This document shows positions 36,480 through 45,707 of a stretch of DNA of 64,000 nucleotides, one piece after another. The position numbers and the translations under genes were made by a program. Numbering within the stretch: position 1 is the stretch's first letter; the number at the start of each line of letters is the position of its first letter. The notes below the pieces were generated by a model. It searched no databases. It was not told the DNA's origin and was given only the letters and a program-made list of their open reading frames with translations. Source of the DNA: Pseudoalteromonas sp. FUC4 (lineage in GTDB: Bacteria; Pseudomonadota; Gammaproteobacteria; Enterobacterales; Alteromonadaceae); the NCBI RefSeq assembly GCF_008370255.1, contig NZ_SEUI01000002.1:382266-446265 (forward strand). Reading direction: 5' to 3'.

Positions 36480-37397
36480 CTAAGAAAGTAGTGCTATATC
36501 GCCTTGCTTAATACACTTAGCTGCGCCGCCTACAACATCGCTGTTATTTAACTCATTAATTAACACTTCGCCTTGAGCTTGTTGTTCATCACTAAGCGGT
36601 AAATACGGTAATCTAAATACTGGGTTTACAGCACCTGTCATCATCATGGCGGTATTAATAGCAATCGGGTTTGGCTCACAGAACAACCAGTTCATCAATG
36701 GTTGTAACGACGCATTTAGCTCGTTACTTGGTGTATCCATTAACTGACGAAATAACCCAGGTATAAGGTTAGAAGTAACCGAAATCACACCATGCGCTTT
36801 GTACGTATGGCGTGCATCATGACTTTCGTCATCGTTACCCGACCAACATGCAATACCTTGTTGCTCATAATGGGCTATGCGCTCATTGCCGCCACACTCT
36901 TTAACACCAATAAAATGCTCATGCTGTGCCAGTGGCTCAATAATATCAGGTGTTAGGTCTTGGCCTGTGCGACCGGCTACGTTGTAAATAAAGGCAGGAC
37001 CAATATCTAGCACACGTTTAAAGTGCTCTTTAACACCCGCGATTGACGTACGACCGTAGTATGGGTTAATTTGCAGTGCTGCATCCATACCACTGGCAAA
37101 GCCATATTTAGTTGCTTTAATCGCTTCACGGGTATTGTTACTACCGGTATTACCAACAATAACCAGTTTTTCACCATACTTGTTTGCACTGTGCGCTATA
37201 AGCATTAAATGCTCTTCCCAGTTCATTAACTGGCCTTCGCCTGTTGTGCCACCAACTACAATGCCATCAACGCCCGCTGCAATTTGTATTTCAACGAGTT
37301 CATCGTACTTTGCGAGATCAATTTCACCGTTTGCTAAATATGGCGTTTTAATAGCTGTAATAAGGCTTGCTTGTTTAATTTTCTCTAGGGTGCGCAT
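36480..37397 (-). CDS. dapA: DapA-family 4-hydroxy-tetrahydrodipicolinate synthase
   Basis: 305-residue class I aldolase. The substrate-carboxylate motif is GGTTGEG, the catalytic Tyr is in PAFIYNVAGRTG, and the Schiff-base Lys is in FIGVKECGGN. This matches DHDPS, which condenses pyruvate with aspartate semialdehyde in lysine synthesis. Other members of the superfamily (KDG aldolases and similar) share these residues, so the symbol is likely rather than certain. It is a single gene. Confidence 0.82.
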   Translation of the reverse strand: MRTLEKIKQASLITAIKTPYLANGEIDLAKYDELVEIQIAAGVDGIVVGGTTGEGQLMNWEEHLMLIAHSANKYGEKLVIVGNTGSNNTREAIKATKYGFASGMDAALQINPYYGRTSIAGVKEHFKRVLDIGPAFIYNVAGRTGQDLTPDIIEPLAQHEHFIGVKECGGNERIAHYEQQGIACWSGNDDESHDARHTYKAHGVISVTSNLIPGLFRQLMDTPSNELNASLQPLMNWLFCEPNPIAINTAMMMTGAVNPVFRLPYLPLSDEQQAQGEVLINELNNSDVVGGAAKCIKQGDIALLS

Positions 37398-37568
37398 AAA
37401 AATTCATTATTTATAAAACTTGCGCTATTTGTAACATACTTACCAGTATTTTTGGAGGTATAAGCGCACATTTAATTATAAAATCGCTTGTGTTATTGAG
37501 TTTGGTAATACAAAATGAATGGCTGTATATATAAACAGTGTTTTATTTTTAACGATACCAGAGGCTTT

Positions 37569-38222
37569 ATGCGTTTATCTGACTACTTAGCAACTCATTT
37601 TTATAACACCGATGAACTGTGCCAAGCATTAAACATAGATGCAGATACACTTTTAGCTTGGCAAGAGCGAAGTGTGTTCCCCAAACCAAGTTACTGTATT
37701 AAAAGTCAACTTAGCTGCAGCTCATATTCGGGTTTGTATGAATGCGAAGAATATGACGACTATTATCCACGCGGCTGTGTTAATTGGGGGCAAGGTCTTT
37801 TAAAACAAAAAATAGAATCATCAAGCCATGCTTTTAATTTTTTTGCGCAGCAATATACTGCAAGCCTAACTAAACTCGCTCAGCAAGGGTTTACGTTTAG
37901 CGAAGAGCTATTTGGCTGTGAAATAGACGAGCACTTACAGCAAGTTTGGCAACAGTTTTTATGCAGTAAGTATGGTGTACTTACTCAAAATGGATTAATA
38001 GACGAGATAGTCTCGGTAGATATTGGCAGGCTATTAGTTGACGACATTACAGAACTGCGCAGTAAAGCGAGTTTAAACCAAGAAGAAAGAGCGCTACTGC
38101 ACCCGGCCATGAAGCTTTTGAACAAAGCGTTAGGGCATGGCGCCGATCATGAAAAACAACACACATTACGCACCCGCTATATAGATGCACTTATTTTAAA
38201 ATACGATTTATCTATTAAATAG
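37569..38222 (+). CDS. DUF6058-like protein
   Basis: About 217 residues from the ATG at 37569, which has GAGG five bases before it. It opens MRLSDYLATHFYNTDELCQAL, then a cysteine-rich middle (SQLSCSSYSGLYECEEYDDYY, NWG) and a helical C-terminus with LHPAMKLLNKALGHGADHEKQHTLRTRY. This resembles DUF6058 proteins, which are labelled as natural-product-associated. No enzymatic motif is evident. It may have an N-terminal DNA-binding-like helix set (TDTLLAWQERSVFPKPS is MerR/Cro-like), which is only an impression. Confidence 0.65.
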   Translation: MRLSDYLATHFYNTDELCQALNIDADTLLAWQERSVFPKPSYCIKSQLSCSSYSGLYECEEYDDYYPRGCVNWGQGLLKQKIESSSHAFNFFAQQYTASLTKLAQQGFTFSEELFGCEIDEHLQQVWQQFLCSKYGVLTQNGLIDEIVSVDIGRLLVDDITELRSKASLNQEERALLHPAMKLLNKALGHGADHEKQHTLRTRYIDALILKYDLSIK

Positions 38223-38318
38223 TTTTGCATTAGTTTAATTATTTTAGGATTATTTGACGAAAAACAAGATCTGTTAACTTAATTGTTATGCAAAATATAA
38301 TTTAAAGGCACTGACTCA

Positions 38319-39182
38319 ATGACAATCAAAACACAAATAAGTGTAATTTCTGCTGTAATCACCATCCTGTCTTTTAATACACTAGCTAAAGCTAACCACG
38401 AAATAGTAAATGACGACATAATAAAAATGCAGCGTGCAGCGCTTGCTAAAAACACCGCTAACAAAGGCTTTGGCCCACAATCTCCACGCAATATTGATAA
38501 TTATAAAGGCGAAAACACGGCAGTTTTCTCTCATGCCTCAACTTCATCAAATATGAACTTATGTAATATACACTTTCATAAAAATGCTGAACATGCCGGT
38601 GGCGAGTTTAGTAAATATGCAGGAAATGGTAATGGAAAAGGTTTTCAAAGTGGCTACTTATATTCAGGCTCTTTAACTAAAAGTGAAAGTAAACCAGCAA
38701 AAATTGAAGTTTGTCCAAGCGATCACGGCGCGCTTTTAGTTGGCGATACCATTGAGGTTCATAACGTTCATACGTCAGCAATTGTAAAACCAGGCCCTAC
38801 CTTGGGGAGTTGTTTAAGTGATTCGATTAAAAATCCGCAACTACGTGTTGAAGCTCAAGTATATGTATTAGTAAACGATGCTAACGCACTTGATTTTGCT
38901 CAAATAAGCGCCGTGTCATCTGTTAATGGTTACTATCAAGCTATTGCTACACCTACAAATACGGGTAAACCTGTTGTTTATAGCGGTTCAACTACTGGCC
39001 CGAGTTACAACGAAGCAGGCTCTCCTTTCCAAGTAACATGGTCAGTTAAACCAAAAGTGGCAAAGGTTGATATAAACAGTGTTGGTAAATGGTGTGAAAG
39101 TAACACCTTTAATGAAGATCATGCTCACGGCGTACGAAATCTCGTAATAAATCCTGCATTACTCTCTAAAATCAATAATTAA
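38319..39182 (+). CDS. Delta-class carbonic anhydrase
   Basis: 287 residues with a signal peptide (MTIKTQISVISAVITILS...LAKA). The block NLCNIHFHKNAEHAGGEF and later DTIEVHNVHTS carry the histidines expected to bind zinc in delta carbonic anhydrases, a family first known from diatoms and also found in marine proteobacteria. It should interconvert CO2 and bicarbonate in the periplasm. A terminator follows at 39199. Confidence 0.85.
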   Translation: MTIKTQISVISAVITILSFNTLAKANHEIVNDDIIKMQRAALAKNTANKGFGPQSPRNIDNYKGENTAVFSHASTSSNMNLCNIHFHKNAEHAGGEFSKYAGNGNGKGFQSGYLYSGSLTKSESKPAKIEVCPSDHGALLVGDTIEVHNVHTSAIVKPGPTLGSCLSDSIKNPQLRVEAQVYVLVNDANALDFAQISAVSSVNGYYQAIATPTNTGKPVVYSGSTTGPSYNEAGSPFQVTWSVKPKVAKVDINSVGKWCESNTFNEDHAHGVRNLVINPALLSKINN

Positions 39183-39198
39183 AATTTAGCCAAATAAA

Positions 39199-39228
39199 AA
39201 ACAACCCGCTAATTAGTGGGTTGTTTCA
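39199..39228 (+). terminator. Terminator of the carbonic anhydrase gene
   Basis: Ten-base stem ACAACCCGCT/AGTGGGTTGT (39201-39224, one G-T pair) with an AATT loop and Ts after it. Confidence 0.8.
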
Positions 39229-39255
39229 TTATGACCGTTAAAATGAGTATTACGC

Positions 39256-40020
39256 TTAATGGGATAAAAATGTCACATTAAATGTATTTAAATCTTCATA
39301 TGTAATACATGTTTGCTCATTAGTATTAAGCTCAACAACACCACAGTAAGAACCAGTTATAAACACTTGCCCTGCTTTTAAGTTAATTCCCTTTGCTGAT
39401 AAGTAATTAACTGCCCAATAAAGTGGAAGCTGCGCAAGTTCTGCAGGGTGCAAACCTGCCAAATTTAACTCCAGCTCAGTTTGCTTAACATTAATATTTA
39501 CAGTACTTGCGTTATACGCTTTGGCTTTATCTATTTGTGGGCCTAAATACACGCCTTGATTAGATAGGCCATCGGCCAGCTTTTCAATGTGAGTGCTTGG
39601 AGTATCTTCATCAAACCTTTTTTGAATAAGCTCAAGTGCTAAATGGGCACTGGCAAATGCAGTATCTACGTCTTCATTTGTATAGGTATTGTTACTTGGT
39701 AAATCGCTTTGCAAAATAAATGCAATTTCTGGTTCTATAAGCGCTTTATTATTTGTTGTATACAGTGGGCAATTTTCAGCTTGTTTTATAGGTGCATGTA
39801 AAAGAGGCGCTAATATAATTGAGCCATCATCTAAAGGCAGCATACACTTCCAGCCATATACAGTTTGATCATTTAAATAAATCATCAACTTTTGTACTTC
39901 CATCGCATCGTCAGTCGAGTCTAGTACTAACTCTTTAGGAAAATTTGAACGTGCTGGGTTTTCTTCTCTTTGTGCTAATAAGTGAGTAGCAATTAGTTTT
40001 AGCTGTATTGAGTTGTTCAC
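39256..40020 (-). CDS. 2-keto-4-pentenoate hydratase-like protein (FAH superfamily)
   Basis: 254 residues. It has the MhpD/DmpE pattern: VYGWKCMLP, ALIEPEIAFILQSDLP (metal-binding Glu), LADGLSNQGVYLGP, and ITGSYCG near the C-terminus. Such enzymes hydrate 2-hydroxypenta-2,4-dienoate in meta-cleavage of aromatics, but no other degradation genes are nearby, so the true substrate is unknown. Confidence 0.8.
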   Translation of the reverse strand: MNNSIQLKLIATHLLAQREENPARSNFPKELVLDSTDDAMEVQKLMIYLNDQTVYGWKCMLPLDDGSIILAPLLHAPIKQAENCPLYTTNNKALIEPEIAFILQSDLPSNNTYTNEDVDTAFASAHLALELIQKRFDEDTPSTHIEKLADGLSNQGVYLGPQIDKAKAYNASTVNINVKQTELELNLAGLHPAELAQLPLYWAVNYLSAKGINLKAGQVFITGSYCGVVELNTNEQTCITYEDLNTFNVTFLSH

Positions 40021-40158
40021 ATAAATCTCTTTAAAATACGTTACTGGTTAAGCAGTAAATGGGAAGGATTACATTATTAATGTATTAGTTTAGGCATTAG
40101 AACATCATGTTAAATGCCTATAATTAAAATTGTATTTAAAACAAAGCATGGTAATTAT

Positions 40159-40563
40159 TTAAGTATCAATAGATTTAAGCGAGCGTAAAAACAGTCCTAA
40201 GCCACCAAACGCTAAAATTATAATAACAATCAAATCAAACGACGTCATAGTTCGCATACTAAATCGAACACTCGATATAACACCAAATATGAGTGCTGTT
40301 AACGAGCCAAGAGATAGCACCCAGCCTAAAATGTTTTTAGAATTATAAAAAATCAGACCCACACCAAAAATAAACGGGATCATAACCATGCCGCCTGTAA
40401 CGCCAAAGCCACCTAAAGCATTAACACTATAAATGCGAGAACTTAGTCCAAAATTAGAGGTCACCGAAATTGCGTTTAGCAGCATATAAAAGCCACCGCA
40501 CATCATAATTAGACCAATAAAAAAATGCCCAATACCACCAGAGCTTCCACCAGCACCTTTCAT
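40159..40563 (-). CDS. Small four-span membrane protein of unknown function
   Basis: 134 residues with about four hydrophobic segments (FFIGLIMMCGGFYMLLNAI, GGMVMIPFIFGVGLIFY, ILGWVLSLGSLTALIFGVI, LIVIIILAFGGLGLFL) and a glycine/serine-rich N-terminus (MKGAGGSSGGIG). No family recognised. It is on the same strand as two further small genes at 40673 and 40858. Confidence 0.72.
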   Translation of the reverse strand: MKGAGGSSGGIGHFFIGLIMMCGGFYMLLNAISVTSNFGLSSRIYSVNALGGFGVTGGMVMIPFIFGVGLIFYNSKNILGWVLSLGSLTALIFGVISSVRFSMRTMTSFDLIVIIILAFGGLGLFLRSLKSIDT

Positions 40564-40672
40564 TATTAAATATTCCTTTTATATTTTTAACTTAATCGTT
40601 TTAAATGGTAATTGCTCGAGTATTAACATTGACCGCAATCAGCATAATCAATGAGTGCACACGCGAAAGCAT

Positions 40673-40831
40673 TTATCGCGCGATTACATGCCAAATAACA
40701 TAAAACCAAGATAAAAAACCGTGAAAAATTGCCCATAACACAGACTCATTAGCACTCCACGAAATAGCAATTGCTAGGGCCGTACCAAAAGAGACTCCAT
40801 ATTTTACTATTTCATTTCTTGAGTTTCTCAT
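40673..40831 (-). CDS. 52-residue single- or double-span membrane protein
   Basis: Read from the minus strand, ATG at 40831 gives a 52-residue protein: MRNSRNEIVKYGVSFGTA, then ALAIAISWSANESVLWAIF and HGFLSWFYVIWHVIAR, stop at 40673. AGGA lies eight to nine bases before the ATG. The pattern of a short polar head, a hydrophobic core with ISWS-N-S-LWA and an HG-SWFYVIY end resembles small conserved membrane proteins I have seen in many bacteria, but I cannot name the family. It is short but looks real. Confidence 0.65.
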   Translation of the reverse strand: MRNSRNEIVKYGVSFGTALAIAISWSANESVLWAIFHGFLSWFYVIWHVIAR

Positions 40832-40857
40832 TAATTATATTCCTAATTTTTAACTTA

Positions 40858-41202
40858 TTAGCTACTTGATTTGCTTACTAAAACTGAAAGCTCTTTGCCA
40901 TCAATATTAATACTTGCTTCTTTGCCTAGTTCAACAACTAAAGAGGGAGCCATATGTTTTCCACCTAGTTTTAGGTCAGTTGCTAAACTAACAGTAGAAT
41001 CATCGATTGGCGTTACTGTAAGAGCAAAACTATACGAATTATCGACTGAAACTGACGCCTTTTCATTTGATTTGACTACTAAAACAGGTGAGCCAATTAA
41101 GTTTTTATTATCATAAAATTTGGCATTCACTACAAAACTATCATTAGCTTGTGCAAAAGAGGCAAAGCCTAACAACGCTACTATTGCGATTAATTTTTTC
41201 AT
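40858..41202 (-). CDS. Small periplasmic protein of unknown function
   Basis: 114 residues from the ATG at 41202, preceded by GGAG. It has a signal peptide (MKKLIAIVALLGFASFAQA) and a beta-rich mature part with alternating polar/hydrophobic strands (NAKFYDNKNLIGSPVLVV, KASVSVDNSYSFALTV). No cysteines, no recognised family. Confidence 0.72.
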   Translation of the reverse strand: MKKLIAIVALLGFASFAQANDSFVVNAKFYDNKNLIGSPVLVVKSNEKASVSVDNSYSFALTVTPIDDSTVSLATDLKLGGKHMAPSLVVELGKEASINIDGKELSVLVSKSSS

Positions 41203-41240
41203 TATTATCTCCATATAAATTGATACAGCTTAAAGATATT

Positions 41241-41506
41241 GGGGCCTGTTGACCTTTCAGGATTAAAATTTGTTCAATCTAGGGGCTATTTAATCGCGGC
41301 GCGAGGTTTGTAACCTAGTTAGCTAAGTAAAAACCGAGCAATAAAGAGTAAATAGCCCCTGGGCAGAACCCTTCGGGCAGCGCATGTTTGGCATTTGTGC
41401 TACGTTATCGCCTATTTATGGGGAATAACCACACTACATAGGCTTTGCCTTGCCTAAATACCAAACAGTCTGCTGCAAGTTTAACCTCGAAAGATAAACA
41501 GGCCCT
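41241..41506 (+). repeat. 266-bp palindromic repeat, copy 1
   Basis: Begins GGGGCCTGTT and ends AACAGGCCCT. Contains the internal arms AGGGGCTATTTA (41281) and TAAATAGCCCCT (41349), an exact pair, and a second pair GTTTGGCATTT/AAATACCAAAC in the right half. Right flank TA (the first base pair after CCC), left flank TG. It is the same length as the copies at 43129 and 58197. No coding sequence is evident. Confidence 0.88.
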
Positions 41507-41901
41507 AGGCTTTATTGGCTGTTATTTTTTAGCTAGTAATTTTTTAGTGATTGATGTTACATCGTTCACTATACTTTTCATGCACCAAAGCACTTAAGAG
41601 TGCCTATGAGTGTTTCTATATTTACACCAGAGAACTTTAATGTAAACAACAAATTAAATAGGCTATTTATTAGAGTGGGTTGTGATACCAAAACGACTTT
41701 TTATAAAGTTATAAACCTCTTTTGATTTCGACGCACTACGAATGCGAATTAACAAAAAAGAGTCCTAATAGGTTTCATTCATATTAGCGAAGTTGGGTAT
41801 TTAGGCAGGTTGGAGTGTAAGAATAAAAGGTGATGTAAGTTAACAGCACCTATTTGAGTATTTACTTAGTTATGTAGTTTAGCTAAGTGGTATAAAACTG
41901 C
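41507..41901. other. AT-rich gap without a recognised gene
   Basis: About 395 bases between repeat copy 1 and the ABM gene. No ORF longer than about 30 codons with a ribosome site and no clear terminator or repeat was seen. Confidence 0.6.
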
Positions 41902-42189
41902 TTAACCAATTGATTTATATACATCAATACTACTATTGGTTAAAAGCCCAGTAACTTGCGTACCAAATGCTTTAAAGTGTGGCTCGTTTTTATGCGCTTC
42001 AAAGTGCTCGTCAGACGCCCACTGTTCACTAACAACGTAATCGGTATGTTCATCATCACTTTTTACCGATAGTTCATAACGTAAGCACCCTACTTCTTGG
42101 CGCGATGACTTTTGTAAGTTTTCAAGTGCTGTAAGCATTACATCTGCATCAATATTTTTGCACGACAGTGCAGCTATAACCGTTAACAT
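41902..42189 (-). CDS. ABM-domain protein (putative quinol monooxygenase, YgiN type)
   Basis: 95 residues of the antibiotic-biosynthesis-monooxygenase fold: VIAALSCKNIDADVMLTALENL, SSRQEVGCLRYELSV, VVSEQWASDEHFEAH and HFKAFG follow the family pattern. Such dimers oxidise quinols or similar aromatics without a cofactor, or are non-catalytic. It is 79 bases downstream of the aldo/keto reductase on the same strand, so the two are probably co-transcribed. Confidence 0.85.
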   Translation of the reverse strand: MLTVIAALSCKNIDADVMLTALENLQKSSRQEVGCLRYELSVKSDDEHTDYVVSEQWASDEHFEAHKNEPHFKAFGTQVTGLLTNSSIDVYKSIG

Positions 42190-42268
42190 GTGTATTCCTT
42201 TTTAAAAGTTAAGGTGTAGATAATCTACACCTTAAAATATTTAGTTTAACTTTGCGTTTGAGGTAAGT

Positions 42269-43084
42269 TTACTGATCCCACTGCGGCGCAAATTCTGGTG
42301 TTGCTTGGCGGTCGCCACAATCTAGACCATCAATGCGGGCTATGTCTTCATCATCTAATTTAACGTGGTCGTTAAAGTTATCTTCTAAGTTTTTGCGCTT
42401 AGTTGAAGATGGAATTGTCGTCATGCCGCTTGCGTTAACCCATGCTAAAACAACTTGTGCTGGACTTGCATCGTGCTTTTTAGCAATGTCGATAATAGTT
42501 TGATCTTTAAGTACTTTACCTACTACAAATGGCATATACGCAGTTACATGTATATCGTGCTGAGCACAAAATGCGCGTAATTTAGTATTAGTTAAATATG
42601 GGTGAACCTCAACCTGATTGGTAAATATTTCACGCGAGTCAAGCGTTTGCATTGCTTCATTTAAGTTTGCAATGGTGAAGTTTGATACACCAATGTGCTT
42701 AGTTAAACCAAGCTGCTTCGCTTTTAGTAATTCAGTAAGGTATTCACTCATTGGCTCGTCGTTAGCAGGCGATGGCCAATGAATTAGCAGTAAGTCGACC
42801 GAATCAACTTGTAGCTTTTCAAGTGACTTTTTAACGCTTGGGATAAAGTCGCTTTTATTTAATTTGTTATTCCACACTTTGGTAGTTAAGAATATTTCAC
42901 TGCGCGGAATATTACTATCTTTTATGGCTTGGCCTACTTGCTCTTCGTTGCCATAAATTTGTGCAGTATCAATATGGCGAAACCCAACTTCGAGCGCCAT
43001 TTTTACTGAGTTATAGGCAGTGTCGCCCTCCAAACGGAATGTTCCCATACCTAGTTCTGGCATTTCTATTACACGTTTTGTCAT
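42269..43084 (-). CDS. Aldo/keto reductase
   Basis: 271 residues, TIM-barrel AKR family. The catalytic tetrad is visible: Asp in HIDTA, Tyr in AQIYGNEEQVG, Lys in LTTKVWNNK and His in LLLIHWP. The C-terminal cofactor site is in TTIPSSTKRKNLEDNF. It resembles YeaE/DkgA-type NADPH reductases acting on small aldehydes. Repeat copy 2 lies directly upstream. Confidence 0.9.
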   Translation of the reverse strand: MTKRVIEMPELGMGTFRLEGDTAYNSVKMALEVGFRHIDTAQIYGNEEQVGQAIKDSNIPRSEIFLTTKVWNNKLNKSDFIPSVKKSLEKLQVDSVDLLLIHWPSPANDEPMSEYLTELLKAKQLGLTKHIGVSNFTIANLNEAMQTLDSREIFTNQVEVHPYLTNTKLRAFCAQHDIHVTAYMPFVVGKVLKDQTIIDIAKKHDASPAQVVLAWVNASGMTTIPSSTKRKNLEDNFNDHVKLDDEDIARIDGLDCGDRQATPEFAPQWDQ

Positions 43085-43128
43085 GGTTTATCCTTATAAA
43101 ATAATCGGTTTGAAATACAAACTTCACT

Positions 43129-43394
43129 AGGGCGTGTTGTTCTTTGTGGATTGAAATTTGTTCAATCTAGGGGCGATTTAATCGCGGCGCGAGGTTTGTA
43201 ACCTAGTGGGCTAAGTAAAAACCGAGCAACAAAGAGTTAATCGCTCCTAGAAAGAACCCAACGGGCAGTGTATGTTTGGTTTTTATGCTGCGTTATCGCC
43301 TATTTATGGGGAACAACCACACTACATAGGCTCTGCCTTGCCTAAAAACCAAACTTACTACTGCAAATTCAACAACCAAAGAGCAACACGCCCT
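43129..43394 (+). repeat. 266-bp palindromic repeat, copy 2
   Basis: Same orientation and length as copy 1, flanked by TA on both sides. Ends are AGGGCGTGTTG and AACACGCCCT, so the C-to-G change at one end is matched at the other. The inner arms read AGGGGCGATTTA (43169) and TTAATCGCTCCT (43237), again changed together, and GTTTGGTTTTT/AAAAACCAAAC pairs exactly. Confidence 0.9.
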
Positions 43395-43508
43395 ATAGTT
43401 TTACGAAATACACCTTTTACTTCTTATTAAGACTGTCACTTAAAATTCTATGACCTCATAACAGGTATGAGGTCATTAATTTTAGTTTCAACCTTAACAG
43501 AAGATAGT

Positions 43509-44681
43509 TTACGCTTGCTGAATTTCACGTTTATCAAGCATACCGCTGTAGCGTGTAACACCAAGTGCTAAAACAGAGATAACGGCGCCTATCCATGCTG
43601 TATCTTGCAGGGTCATGTTCTCTACTACGCTACCGCCAATAATTGAGCCAAGTGCAATACCAATATTAAATGCGGCTATGTTCAAACCTGATGCAACATC
43701 TACCGCATTTGGCGTGTGCTTTTGTGCTTGCTTTACTACATAAAGTTGCAAGCCTGGCACATTACCAAAAGCAAATGCGCCCCAGACTAAAATAGTAAGT
43801 ACAGCAGCAATTTTTGATTCCATCGTAAAGGTAAATATCAGTAAAATAATACTCAAAGCGCTGAATATAATGCTCAGGGCACTAATTGGGCCGCGTTTGT
43901 CGGCCAACTTTCCACCCCAAATATTACCTATCGCTACCGATACGCCGTAAACAAGCATTATTAAGGCAATAGCCGAAGGCGCAAAACCTGTTTGTTGCTC
44001 TAAAATAGGTGCTAAATAAGTAAACGCTGTAAACGTGCCGCCGTAGCCCAGTATCGTCATTAAATATACGAGTAATAAACGCGGTTTTACGATTACTTGT
44101 AGTTGTTCTTTAAACGTGGCTGGTATTGATTGTTTTAAGTTTTTTGGCACTAAAATAGAGCTGCCGATTAATGCAATTAAACCTAATACCGACACAACTA
44201 AAAACGTTGCACGCCAACCAAAGTGTTGTCCAATCCATGTACCTAGTGGCACACCAGTTACGAGTGCTACAGTAAGCCCGGTAAACATAATGGCTATTGC
44301 ACTGGCTTCTTTGTCTTTGCTTACTAGGCTAGTGGCAATCATCGATCCGATTGAAAAAAACACACCATGGGCAAGCCCCGTTAAAATGCGCGCAAGTATT
44401 AATGTTTCGTAACTTGGCGCTTGCCAAGCAAGTAGGTTACCCAATACAAATAAGCCCATTAAACTTATTAGTACCACTTTACGATTCCAACGACCCGTTA
44501 AAGCTGTTAGCACCGGCGCACCAATAGCAACGCCAACCGCATATAAACTTACAAGCAAACCTGCTGAAGGTAGGCTTACGCCTAAGTCGTTTGCAATGGT
44601 CGGTACTAATCCCACTATTACAAACTCAGTTGTTCCTATTGCAAATGCGCTTAAGGTAAGCGCCCACAAAGCCAATGGCAT
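43509..44681 (-). CDS. MFS drug/metabolite exporter (DHA1 family, AraJ/YdhP-like)
   Basis: About 390 residues from the ATG at 44681, which has GAGG upstream; a longer frame adds 25 unlikely residues. Twelve membrane segments; the start ALWALTLSAFAIGTTEFVIVG and the motif GRWNRKVVL are typical of the sugar-efflux/arabinose-exporter branch. Substrate unknown. It is divergent from the LysR regulator at 44798, which probably controls it. Confidence 0.88.
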   Translation of the reverse strand: MPLALWALTLSAFAIGTTEFVIVGLVPTIANDLGVSLPSAGLLVSLYAVGVAIGAPVLTALTGRWNRKVVLISLMGLFVLGNLLAWQAPSYETLILARILTGLAHGVFFSIGSMIATSLVSKDKEASAIAIMFTGLTVALVTGVPLGTWIGQHFGWRATFLVVSVLGLIALIGSSILVPKNLKQSIPATFKEQLQVIVKPRLLLVYLMTILGYGGTFTAFTYLAPILEQQTGFAPSAIALIMLVYGVSVAIGNIWGGKLADKRGPISALSIIFSALSIILLIFTFTMESKIAAVLTILVWGAFAFGNVPGLQLYVVKQAQKHTPNAVDVASGLNIAAFNIGIALGSIIGGSVVENMTLQDTAWIGAVISVLALGVTRYSGMLDKREIQQA

Positions 44682-44797
44682 AGTTATATCCTCATTAATA
44701 TTTGAAGAATGTAGTTTGGCTAAAATATCATTTGCAAAAAACAGTATTAGTGACAAAATACTTTTGTTAATAATGCAAAGGTGATGTTGGTATACTT

Positions 44798-45685
44798 ATG
44801 GCGGTTCATTCAAAAACTGAAGATTTAGAAACGTTTATAACGGTAGTAGATTGCGGAAGCTTTTCGGGGGCAGCTAATTTGCTCGACCAACAAGTGGCTA
44901 AAGTGTCGCGAGCAGTATCACGCCTTGAAAATACACTGCAATGCACTTTACTAAACAGAACAACACGCCGATTAGAACTTACCGAAGAGGGACATACTTT
45001 TATAAAATATGCGCGCGAGGGGTTAAATACGCTTTATACCGGTGAAGAAGCCATAAAGCTTTTAAAACAAGCGCCAAGTGGTAAGCTGCGAATAGATGCT
45101 GCAAGCCCTTTTGTATTACACCAACTTACGCCTTTAATTGGCGAATTTGCCAAGCAATACCCTCACATAACGCTTGATATAACCTCACACGACAGCATTA
45201 TTGATTTACTTGAACATAAAACCGATTTAGCCATACGCATTGGTGATTTAAAAGACTCAAATTTACATGCTCGTAAACTTGGCAGCAGCCAGTTACGTAT
45301 TGTAGCCAGCCCAGAATATATAAAAAACAACACAGCAATTACACAAATAGATGACTTACAAAATCACAAAATAATTGGTTTTAGTGACTCCCCTAAATTA
45401 AACACTTGGCCGTTAGTAAAGCCCGCTTTATTTACGTTTTCGCTTAGCGCAAGCAGCGGCGAAACACTACGCCAGCTGTGTATTGCAAACCAAGGAGTGG
45501 CACTACTTTCTCACTTTATGATTGGCAATGACCTAAAAACAGGTAAATTAGTTGAAGTGTTACCTAGTGCAGTTAGCTCTCCTAATAACCGAGAGGTTGT
45601 ACAAGCCGTGTATTATAAAAATAGTGCTGTATCGTCTCGCATTACAGCGTTTTTAGATTTTATAAAGCCACGACTAAGCTTATAA
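44798..45685 (+). CDS. LysR-family transcriptional regulator
   Basis: 295 residues. The N-terminal winged HTH reads DLETFITVVDCGSFSGAANLLDQ with RLENTLQCTLLNRTTRRLELTEEG, followed by a periplasmic-binding-like effector domain from SGKLRIDAASPF. It is divergent from the MFS gene with a 116-base shared region, the usual layout for control of the neighbour. A decayed partial copy lies at 46350. Confidence 0.92.
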   Translation: MAVHSKTEDLETFITVVDCGSFSGAANLLDQQVAKVSRAVSRLENTLQCTLLNRTTRRLELTEEGHTFIKYAREGLNTLYTGEEAIKLLKQAPSGKLRIDAASPFVLHQLTPLIGEFAKQYPHITLDITSHDSIIDLLEHKTDLAIRIGDLKDSNLHARKLGSSQLRIVASPEYIKNNTAITQIDDLQNHKIIGFSDSPKLNTWPLVKPALFTFSLSASSGETLRQLCIANQGVALLSHFMIGNDLKTGKLVEVLPSAVSSPNNREVVQAVYYKNSAVSSRITAFLDFIKPRLSL

Positions 45686-45707
45686 CTATATTAAAAAGCA
45701 GGTTAAA

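Noticed and set aside
44682..44797. LysR-type T-N11-A operator between the MFS and LysR genes
   Set aside because: The region is AT-rich and several weak candidates fit; none stands out.
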